From Frankiales bacterium (GTDB lineage: Bacteria > Actinomycetota > Actinomycetes > Mycobacteriales > SCTD01): a stretch of DNA of 6,398 bases. This document shows, one piece after another, positions 1-5,052 of the stretch. Location of the stretch: positions 1 through 6,398 of the forward strand of contig JAOPWW010000264.1 of assembly GCA_025965495.1 (NCBI GenBank), read 5' to 3'. The notes beneath the pieces are model-generated. The model ran no database searches. It was given only the letters and a program-made list of their open reading frames with translations, and was not told the origin of the DNA. Within the stretch, counting starts at the first letter, position 1; the number at the start of each line of letters is the position of its first letter. A program made the position numbers and the translations under genes.

Positions 1-1
1 C

Positions 2-1033
<1,032 letters not shown>

Positions 1034-1039
1034 GCCGCA

Positions 1040-1065
1040 GGGCACCCTGGTCGCGGGAGGTGCCT
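1040..1065 (+). terminator. Short upstream hairpin in the purM 3' region
   Basis: GGCACC at 1041-1046 can pair with GGTGCC at 1059-1064, extended by a possible G-U pair (1040/1065), with a 12-nt loop. It sits just after the purM stop codon and before the much stronger hairpin at 1088-1119. It could be an accessory part of a tandem terminator or simply chance pairing in GC-rich DNA. No U-tract follows. Confidence 0.3.
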
Positions 1066-1087
1066 CCGCAGGGCCTGCAGACACGAA

Positions 1088-1119
1088 GGACGGGGCAGCC
1101 CGCGAGGGCTGCCCCGTCC
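1088..1119. terminator. Strong perfect hairpin between convergent purM and the DUF3073 gene; likely bidirectional terminator
   Basis: A perfect 14-bp inverted repeat: GGACGGGGCAGCCC at 1088-1101 and GGGCTGCCCCGTCC at 1106-1119, with a 4-nt loop GCGA (a GNRA-type tetraloop in the plus-strand transcript). It lies 54 bp after the purM stop and 21 bp beyond the stop of the opposing DUF3073 gene, where a shared terminator is expected. In the plus direction no U-run follows; in the minus direction the hairpin is followed by TTCGTGTCT, which is mildly T-rich. Hairpins without a proper U-tract are common terminators in high-GC actinomycetes. Confidence 0.8.
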
Positions 1120-1140
1120 AGGGGTCGTGCTGACGGGCGG

Positions 1141-1335
1141 CTAGCGCTCGTCGTCGTCCGGGAGGGCGTACGGGTCGTCCTCGTCCTCGTCGTCCTCGAC
1201 GACCGCAGGGCTGAACGGCGACGGCGTGATGCCCGCCAGCTCGGCCTTGAGCCGCTCCGGGTCGAGGCTGCCGCCGCTGTACTTCAGCTCGCGGGCGACC
1301 TTGGTCTGCTTTGCCTTGGCACGGCCGCGCCCCAT
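1141..1335 (-). CDS. DUF3073 family small protein, 64 aa
   Basis: A 64-residue cytoplasmic protein of unknown function. It opens with MGRGRAKAKQTKVARELKY, the signature N-terminus of the DUF3073 family known from Actinobacteria. The first 18 residues are strongly basic (R3, R5, K7, K9, K12, R15, K18), while residues 47-63 are a run of Asp and Glu, giving a bipolar charge pattern. No membrane segment or signal peptide is present. The ATG at 1335 is supported by a ribosome binding site GAGGGGG (complement of 1343-1349) 7 nt upstream. The gene faces purM tail to tail, its usual position in this phylum, which may point to a housekeeping role, possibly nucleic-acid associated; that role is only inferred from the basic N-terminus. 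The family assignment is firm, the function is unknown. Confidence 0.92.
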   Translation of the reverse strand: MGRGRAKAKQTKVARELKYSGGSLDPERLKAELAGITPSPFSPAVVEDDEDEDDPYALPDDDER

Positions 1336-1342
1336 GGCTCGA

Positions 1343-1349
1343 CCCCCTC
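1343..1349 (-). promoter_or_regulatory. Ribosome binding site of the DUF3073 gene
   Basis: On the minus strand GAGGGGG lies 7 nt before the ATG at 1335. It fixes that start codon. Confidence 0.7.
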
Positions 1350-1357
1350 ATGCGACG

Positions 1358-1381
1358 GGGCCGACGGCGGGGCGTCGGCCC
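1358..1381 (-). promoter_or_regulatory. 9-bp inverted repeat in the DUF3073 leader
   Basis: GGGCCGACG (1358-1366) and CGTCGGCCC (1373-1381) form a perfect 9-bp stem with a 6-nt loop. On the transcript of the DUF3073 gene this hairpin would end 8 nt before the ribosome binding site. It may be an operator, a leader hairpin that influences translation or attenuation, or chance pairing in GC-rich DNA. Confidence 0.4.
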
Positions 1382-1572
1382 GGAGACTGGTGACAGCGCT
1401 GCAGATCGGAGCCGAGGCGGCCGCGAGGTCGTGCCGGCAGGTGCAGGGGCTCCGGACGACACGGTACAGGGTCGACGTCGGCGGCACACGGTGACTGCGG
1501 GGCGTTGCTCCGGACGGGTGAGCAGGAGGACGGCGCACGCTGTCGAAGACTGGGCAGACCGCCCTGTCCCGC

Positions 1573-1579
1573 GAAGGAG
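1573..1579 (+). promoter_or_regulatory. Ribosome binding site deciding the GTG start at 1585
   Basis: GAAGGAG lies 5 nt before the GTG. No ATG is available nearby in this frame, and translation from this GTG gives an intact signal peptide. Confidence 0.75.
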
Positions 1580-1584
1580 CTCCC

Positions 1585-2010
1585 GTGCCACGCCGCCCGG
1601 CCGCCGTGCTCGCCCTCGCCGTGCTGGCCGCGAGCGGGGCCGCTGCCGCCCCTGCCTCGGCGGCTCCCCGCGTGCTGCGGGGCAGCTACGAGACGGGCGT
1701 GACGGTGCCCGACCCGACCACGGGCGGCCTCCCCCACGACACCTGCGACGGGCTGCCGACGTCGCGGTCGCAGCGGCGGTTGGCGCTGCCGTCGGCGGGC
1801 GTGCTCACGGTGACCCTGACGGCGACGGGCGACTGGGGCCTCGCCGTCCGCGACCCCCGCGGCCGGACGCTCCGCCGGGCCGACAGCGCCGTGTCCGCGC
1901 CGGAGCGGCTGGTCCTGCGCCGCCGGGGCCGGGGCACCGTCGTGCTGGAGGCGTGCAACTTCGCCGGTGCCCCGACCGCGCGGGTGTCGTACGTGTTCCG
2001 GTCCCGGTAG
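1585..2010 (+). CDS. Small secreted protein with a PPC-like beta-sandwich character, 141 aa
   Basis: A probable exported protein of unknown role. Residues 1-26 are a classic signal peptide: arginines at 3-4, an Ala/Leu/Val-rich core, and PASA before a likely signal peptidase I cut at 26/27. The mature part is about 115 residues and beta-rich, with a TVTLTATGDWGLAV strand pair, a run DPRGRTLRR, and an ACNFAGAP-x-ARVSYVF ending. This order resembles the small PPC-like beta-sandwich domains found repeatedly in exported actinobacterial proteins; that resemblance is from memory, not a search. C54 and C124 are the only cysteines and could form a disulfide outside the cell. The GTG start at 1585 is preceded by GAAGGAG (1573-1579) with 5-nt spacing, and the signal peptide begins right there. 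No LPXTG, lipobox or later membrane segment is present, so it is likely released. Its stop is 4 bp from that of the convergent vdh gene. Confidence 0.82.
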   Translation: MPRRPAAVLALAVLAASGAAAAPASAAPRVLRGSYETGVTVPDPTTGGLPHDTCDGLPTSRSQRRLALPSAGVLTVTLTATGDWGLAVRDPRGRTLRRADSAVSAPERLVLRRRGRGTVVLEACNFAGAPTARVSYVFRSR

Positions 2011-2014
2011 CGCC

Positions 2015-3100
2015 TCAGCCCGGCAGCAGGAACGACCGCAGCCGCCCGACGTCGGCCATCCGGCGCTCGGCGGTCCGGTCCGCGGCGACTGCCGGCGGGA
2101 CGCCCTCGGCGTCGGCCAGCCGGAAGACCTCCAGGGTGGTGTCGAAGATCCTGGTCGCGTCGGCCTTGGCGCGGTCGAAGGAGAACCCGCCCTGCCCGAT
2201 CGCCTCGTCGCCGACCTGCACGACGCCGCCCGCGTTCGCCACGTAGTCCGGCGTGTAGAGGATCCCGCGGTCGGCGAGCACCTTCTCGACGCCGGGGTGG
2301 GCGAGCTGGTTGTTCGCGGCGCCGCACACGACCTTGGCCTGCAGGGCCGGGACGACGTCGTCGGACAGCGAGCCGCCGAGCGCGCACGGCGCGTAGACGT
2401 CCAGCGGCAGCAGCGGCAGCTCCGCCACCGTGGCGACGTCGCAGCCGAGGGCCCGGGCCCGCGCGACGGCAGCGGGCGCGACGTCGCTGACGACGACGGA
2501 GGCGCCGTCGGCCAGCAGGTGCTCGACCAGGTGGAGGCCGACCTTGCCGACGCCCTCCACACCGACCCGGCGGCCGGCCAGCGTCGGCTCGCCCCAGGTG
2601 TGCTGGGCGGCGGCCCGCATGGCCTGGAAGACGCCGAAGGCCGTCAGCACCGCGCTGTCGCCGGCGCCGCCCTGGGCGGGCGAGCGGCCGGTGACGAAGC
2701 GGCTCTCCCGGCCGATGACGTCCATGTCCTGCACGTAGGTGCCGACGTCGCACGCCGTGTAGTAGCGCCCGCCCAGCGACTCGACCATGCGGCCGTAGGC
2801 GCGCAGCAGGGCCTCGGTCTTCATCGTGGCGGGGTCGCCGATGAGGACGGCCTTGCCGCCGCCGAGGTCCAGGCCGGCGCAGGCCGCCTTGTAGGCCATC
2901 GCCTTGGACAGGGCGAGCACGTCGCGCAGGGCGTCGGCCTCGGTCGGGTAGGGGTAGAAGCGCGTGCCGCCGAGGGCGGGTCCGAGGGCGGTGCTGTAGA
3001 TCGCGATGATGGCCCGCAGTCCGCTGACGCGGTCCTGGCAGAAGACCACCTGCTCGTGGCCGGCGTCCTTGAGGTGGTCCGTGCGGTCGAAGACGCTCAC
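2015..3100 (-). CDS. vdh: Valine/leucine dehydrogenase (branched-chain amino acid dehydrogenase), NAD-dependent
   Basis: This cytoplasmic Glu/Leu/Phe/Val dehydrogenase family enzyme oxidatively deaminates valine, leucine and isoleucine to 2-oxoacids with NAD+, feeding branched-chain catabolism and precursors for branched fatty acids. In the 361-aa product the N-terminal catalytic domain shows GPALGGTRFYPY (about 40-51), the likely catalytic lysines K71 (MAYK) and K83 (LDLGGGK), and D118 in TACDVGT. The Rossmann domain has GVGKVG (183-188) and D206 at the end of the second strand, as expected for NAD+ rather than NADP+. CGAANNQLAHPG (259-270) and PDYVANAGG (284-292) complete the family pattern. 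The closest match in memory is Streptomyces Vdh. The start is taken as GTG at 3100 because GAGGAG (3110-3115) lies 9 nt upstream and homologous sequence begins just after it. An in-frame ATG at 3223 would add 41 unlike residues and overlap the divergent gene. Val versus Leu preference cannot be read from sequence alone. Confidence 0.95.
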   Translation of the reverse strand: MSVFDRTDHLKDAGHEQVVFCQDRVSGLRAIIAIYSTALGPALGGTRFYPYPTEADALRDVLALSKAMAYKAACAGLDLGGGKAVLIGDPATMKTEALLRAYGRMVESLGGRYYTACDVGTYVQDMDVIGRESRFVTGRSPAQGGAGDSAVLTAFGVFQAMRAAAQHTWGEPTLAGRRVGVEGVGKVGLHLVEHLLADGASVVVSDVAPAAVARARALGCDVATVAELPLLPLDVYAPCALGGSLSDDVVPALQAKVVCGAANNQLAHPGVEKVLADRGILYTPDYVANAGGVVQVGDEAIGQGGFSFDRAKADATRIFDTTLEVFRLADAEGVPPAVAADRTAERRMADVGRLRSFLLPG

Positions 3101-3221
3101 AGCGCTCTGCTCCTCGGTGTGGTGCCTCTGCCCTCGTGGGGCGCGGGCGGCGGGTCTGGGGGAGGTGTGCCCCAGGTCACGCCACCGTAGCGACGTCGAC
3201 ACGTCGTGGGACGATCGGCCC
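3101..3221. promoter_or_regulatory. Divergent regulatory region between vdh and the 273-aa gene
   Basis: A 121-bp spacer that must carry promoters for both divergent genes. Two dyads stand out. CTGGGG (3156-3161) and CCCCAG (3170-3175) are separated by 8 nt. CGACGT (3191-3196) and ACGTCG (3201-3206) are separated by 4 nt and end 15 nt before the ATG at 3222. Either could be an operator; both are short enough to be chance in this GC content. I cannot assign convincing -35/-10 boxes. Confidence 0.45.
3110..3115 (-). promoter_or_regulatory. Ribosome binding site deciding the vdh GTG start
   Basis: On the minus strand GAGGAG precedes GTG (3098-3100) by 9 nt. It argues for a 361-aa product over the 402-aa extension that would start at 3223. 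Confidence 0.7.
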
Positions 3222-4043
3222 ATGACCGGGATCCCGGCGCAGCTGCGCGTCTACGAGCCGCTCGCGGCCTTCCCGGAGCCCGAGCGGACGCACTGGAGCG
3301 CCTACGCCGCCTCCGGCCGCGCGACGGCAGCGGGCTCCGAGCGCACCGCCGTGCTCCAGGCCCTCGCGGCCCTGCCCCCCGCGCTGCCCGCCGACCCGGG
3401 CGAGGCCTACGTCGCCGACGTCGACGGCGTCACCCTCGTCTGCCCGTGGCGCACGCGAGTCCGGGCAGCGGAGGCGCTCGTCCAGTGGCGCGCCACCCTG
3501 CACGAGGACCTCGCCGACGCCTTCCTCCCGCGGACGGTCGCCGACGCCGCGGTCGAGGAGCTCCACGCCTGGCAGCAGGCCCACCCCGACCTGCGCACCC
3601 ACGTCGTCTCCAGCAGCTGGTCGGTGCCGCTGCGCTGGTTCGTGCTCGTCGACGCCGAGGAGCGCACGGTCACCCTGGGGGAGGGCAGCGTCCGGACCGG
3701 CCGCGGCCTGGTCTACCGGACGCCGATGTCGCGGGCCCGACGCCGCACCGCGCGGGCGCTCGCCGTGCTGCGCCGCACCCTCGGCGACGACGGAGCGGTG
3801 GCCCAGCTCGAGGAGGTCGGGCGCTGGCTCGAGGAGTTCCACCCCCGCTCCCTGGTCGAGCTCGACTACGGCGGCCTGGTCCACCTGCAGGCCGACGACG
3901 ACCTCGTGGCCGACGAGTCGGCGCGCGACGTGGCCGAGGCCGTCGCCGCGCTCGGGGAGGGCGACACGGGCCGGGCGAGCGCCGCCTACGGGCGGGTCAC
4001 GACGCGGATGAAGGCCCTCGAGGCGGTCGAGAGCGCGAACTAG
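3222..4043 (+). CDS. Conserved actinobacterial hypothetical protein between vdh and bldC, 273 aa
   Basis: I do not recognise a named domain. The product is soluble, with no signal peptide or membrane segment. The first half (about 60-150) alternates helical and strand-like stretches, with VDGVTLVCPWRTRVRAAEALVQWRATLHEDLADAF and SSWSVPLRWFVLVDAEERTV. A basic patch MSRARRRTARALAVLRRTL lies near 169-187. The C-terminal third holds the most constrained-looking part, PRSLVELDYGGLVHLQADDDLVADES (about 208-233), and ends in a helical GRASAAYGRVTTRMKALEAVESAN. Similar endings are familiar to me from hypothetical proteins beside bldC in other Actinobacteria, so it is probably conserved with this locus. 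The ATG at 3222 has only a weak purine-rich GGGA upstream, so translation may be leaderless or weakly initiated. The gene reads toward bldC, 131 bp away, and could be cotranscribed with it. Its codon use matches the neighbours. Confidence 0.85.
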   Translation: MTGIPAQLRVYEPLAAFPEPERTHWSAYAASGRATAAGSERTAVLQALAALPPALPADPGEAYVADVDGVTLVCPWRTRVRAAEALVQWRATLHEDLADAFLPRTVADAAVEELHAWQQAHPDLRTHVVSSSWSVPLRWFVLVDAEERTVTLGEGSVRTGRGLVYRTPMSRARRRTARALAVLRRTLGDDGAVAQLEEVGRWLEEFHPRSLVELDYGGLVHLQADDDLVADESARDVAEAVAALGEGDTGRASAAYGRVTTRMKALEAVESAN

Positions 4044-4174
4044 GACGCACCCGCTGGGCCGGGTGGACTAGTCCGAAGATGGCCCGGACGTGCCATACCG
4101 GGAAAGCCGGACATCGCGCACCATCGGGAGCGGACCGAGCGCGCGCCCGGTCTCTCCCCGAGAGGACCACCGAC
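4044..4174 (+). promoter_or_regulatory. bldC upstream region
   Basis: 131 bp between the 273-aa gene and bldC. It holds a perfect 10-bp palindrome GGACTAGTCC (4065-4074), three CCGG tetramers (4084, 4098, 4107) within a locally less GC-rich patch, and an RBS-covering hairpin (4149-4168). A promoter for bldC is expected here, but no clear -10/-35 pair can be pointed to; CATACC at 4094-4099 is a weak -10 candidate without a matching -35. Confidence 0.45.
4149..4168 (+). promoter_or_regulatory. Hairpin sequestering the bldC ribosome binding site
   Basis: GGTCTCTC (4149-4156) pairs with GAGAG-ACC of 4160-4168, leaving G4165 as a single bulge and CCC (4157-4159) as the loop. This gives an 8-bp stem. 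The right arm contains GAGAGG (4160-4165), the Shine-Dalgarno sequence 9 nt before the bldC ATG. If formed in the mRNA it would mask the ribosome binding site. Confidence 0.45.
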
Positions 4175-4381
4175 ATGAGCAGCCGCACCCACGAGGCCGA
4201 GGCCCTGCTGACCCCCGCCGAGGTCGCGTCGATGTTCCGCGTCGACCCCAAGACCGTCACGCGCTGGGCGAAGTCCGGCAAGCTCACCAGCATCCGCACC
4301 CTCGGCGGCCACCGCCGCTACCGCGAGGCCGAGGTCAAGTCGCTGCTCGCCGGCATCCCCGCGCCGCGCGCCGAGGGCTGA
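4175..4381 (+). CDS. bldC: BldC, MerR-like developmental transcription regulator, 68 aa
   Basis: A small DNA-binding protein of the MerR-like winged-helix class. In Streptomyces it delays entry into sporulation and binds DNA as head-to-tail monomers on direct repeats rather than as a classic MerR dimer. The whole protein is the DNA-binding domain: the helix-turn-helix spans about residues 13-34 (TPAEVASMFRVDPKTVTRWAK) and the wing about 37-49 (LTSIRTLGGHRRY), followed by a short helix REAEVKSLLAGI. The length of 68 aa equals the S. coelicolor protein as I recall it, and the core is nearly identical. No effector domain or dimerisation coiled coil follows. The ATG at 4175 has GAGAGG 9 nt upstream. 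In non-sporulating actinomycetes BldC is still conserved, so morphological development cannot be concluded from its presence. Confidence 0.97.
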   Translation: MSSRTHEAEALLTPAEVASMFRVDPKTVTRWAKSGKLTSIRTLGGHRRYREAEVKSLLAGIPAPRAEG

Positions 4382-4415
4382 CGCTCCCGCTCCGCCAGCA
4401 CACCCCGCACCTCCC

Positions 4416-4449
4416 GACGGCGTCGCCCTGCTCGCAGGACGGCGCCGTC
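4416..4449 (+). terminator. Likely terminator after bldC
   Basis: GACGGCG (4416-4422) can pair with CGCCGTC (4443-4449), and inside this a CCTG/CAGG stem (4427-4430 with 4435-4438) closes a CTCG loop. It starts 34 nt after the bldC stop and is followed by GTCGTGTCC, with few U residues. The right half also holds a perfect 12-bp palindrome GACGGCGCCGTC (4438-4449), which could alternatively be a protein-binding site for the downstream gene. Confidence 0.5.
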
Positions 4450-4508
4450 GTCGTGTCCGCGCCCGGGCGTCTGGGAGACTGTCGTCTCGACCGGACAGGG
4501 GGTGCGAC

Positions 4509-5039
4509 GTGGGGGTGTTCTGCGTCGACCGCACCGGCGACCTCGTGTTCGGGACGTCGAACCTGCTCTGGGGACTGCTCGGGCAGGTCCTGACGGCCCT
4601 GTCCGCGGAGCAGGTCGGCACCGCCTGGACCCGCGACGGGTACGTCCCGTCCTGGCTGGCCCGGTCCTGGGGCGACACCCTGTTCGCCTCGCTCGGCGAC
4701 GTCGTCCTGGTGTGCCGCCCGGTCCCGGGGCAGACCGACCTGCACCCCGTCGGCACCTACCGCCGCGGCAGCCCCCACGAGGCGGCCTGGTCCCGCGCCG
4801 GCGAGCACCTGTCGGTCTACGACACCCCCGTCGCCTCGGTCGTGCTCTCGTTCGCCCAGGCCTGCACCGCCGGCAGCGGCTTCGCCGTCACGACCCTGCG
4901 CCCGCCCGCGCCCGGCAGCACGAACAGCGACGTCGCCGTGCGGGCCCTGCTTGCCCGCAGCGGGCTGCTGCGTGCAGCACGCCGGCAGCGGGGCAGACCT
5001 CTGCCCGGGCCCCGGCCCGTCTCTCCGCCCCCTCGATGA
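4509..5039 (+). CDS. Unrecognised protein upstream of the TerC-like gene, 176 aa
   Basis: I do not recognise a family. The product appears soluble, with no signal peptide, and starts GVFCVDRTGDLVFGTSNLLWGLLGQVL. It contains PSWLARSWGDTLFASLGDVVLVCRPVPG (about 47-74), then a Tyr/His-containing segment and VVLSFAQACTAGSGFAV (about 111-127). The GTG start at 4509 is backed by AGGGGG (4497-4502) with 6-nt spacing; a second GTG at 4515 is possible. Codons end in G or C throughout, except in the last 30 sense and stop codons from CTT at about 4949, where nine end in A or T, including AGA and CGA. The product's Arg/Pro-rich tail (from about residue 156) may therefore be non-conserved read-through or the result of an indel. 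Its TGA (5037-5039) overlaps the ribosome binding site of the TerC-like gene, which suggests cotranscription. The gene is real on codon usage; its function is open. Confidence 0.75.
   Translation: MGVFCVDRTGDLVFGTSNLLWGLLGQVLTALSAEQVGTAWTRDGYVPSWLARSWGDTLFASLGDVVLVCRPVPGQTDLHPVGTYRRGSPHEAAWSRAGEHLSVYDTPVASVVLSFAQACTAGSGFAVTTLRPPAPGSTNSDVAVRALLARSGLLRAARRQRGRPLPGPRPVSPPPR
4991..5006 (+). terminator. Small perfect hairpin inside the 3' end of the 176-aa gene
   Basis: GGGCAG (4991-4996) and CTGCCC (5001-5006) flank an ACCT loop. It lies in the compositionally odd tail of the reading frame and about 45 nt before the TerC-like start. It may be an attenuator or partial terminator between the two genes, or the remains of an intergenic region that the reading frame now crosses. 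Confidence 0.3.
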
Positions 5040-5043
5040 AGGA
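5038..5043 (+). promoter_or_regulatory. Ribosome binding site of the TerC-like gene, overlapping the upstream stop codon
   Basis: GAAGGA overlaps the last two bases of the upstream TGA (5037-5039) and stands 9 nt before the ATG at 5053. It selects that start over upstream in-frame codons and suggests translational coupling. Confidence 0.65.
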
Positions 5044-5052
5044 CTCCTGCGC

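Larger units (their letters stand above)
1336..1584. other. Divergent intergenic region between the DUF3073 gene and the secreted-protein gene
   Basis: A 249-bp spacer that must hold the promoters for both flanking genes. I see no convincing -35/-10 pair for a housekeeping sigma factor on either strand. It does contain a 9-bp inverted repeat close to the DUF3073 gene (1358-1381), a 10-bp direct repeat GCTCCGGACG at 1449-1458 and 1507-1516, and a 7-bp direct repeat ACACGGT at 1459-1465 and 1486-1492. Frames crossing it look like shadows and have no supported start. Confidence 0.6.

Noticed and set aside
1173..1199. Trinucleotide-like tract of TCG/TCC repeats as a possible phase-variable repeat
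   Set aside because: It encodes the Asp/Glu-rich tail of the DUF3073 protein, is imperfect, and triplet changes would not shift the frame.
1311..2246. Long plus-strand frame of about 311 aa across the intergenic region and the secreted-protein gene
   Set aside because: The translation is an Arg/Pro/Ala-rich low-complexity shadow typical of GC-rich DNA. The signal-peptide frame at 1585 with a good RBS explains the region better.
1348..2753. Long minus-strand frames of 404 and 355 aa overlapping vdh and the region beyond it
   Set aside because: They are out-of-frame shadows of vdh and the secreted-protein gene, with repetitive Arg/Ser/Pro content and no family motifs.
1967..3190. 407-aa plus-strand frame antisense to vdh
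   Set aside because: It mirrors vdh codon structure; vdh shows every catalytic and NAD-binding motif, while this frame has none.
3206..4174. N-terminal extension of bldC back to 3206 in the same frame
   Set aside because: The extension is an Arg-rich shadow of the 273-aa gene. BldC is complete at 68 aa with its own RBS and ATG at 4175.
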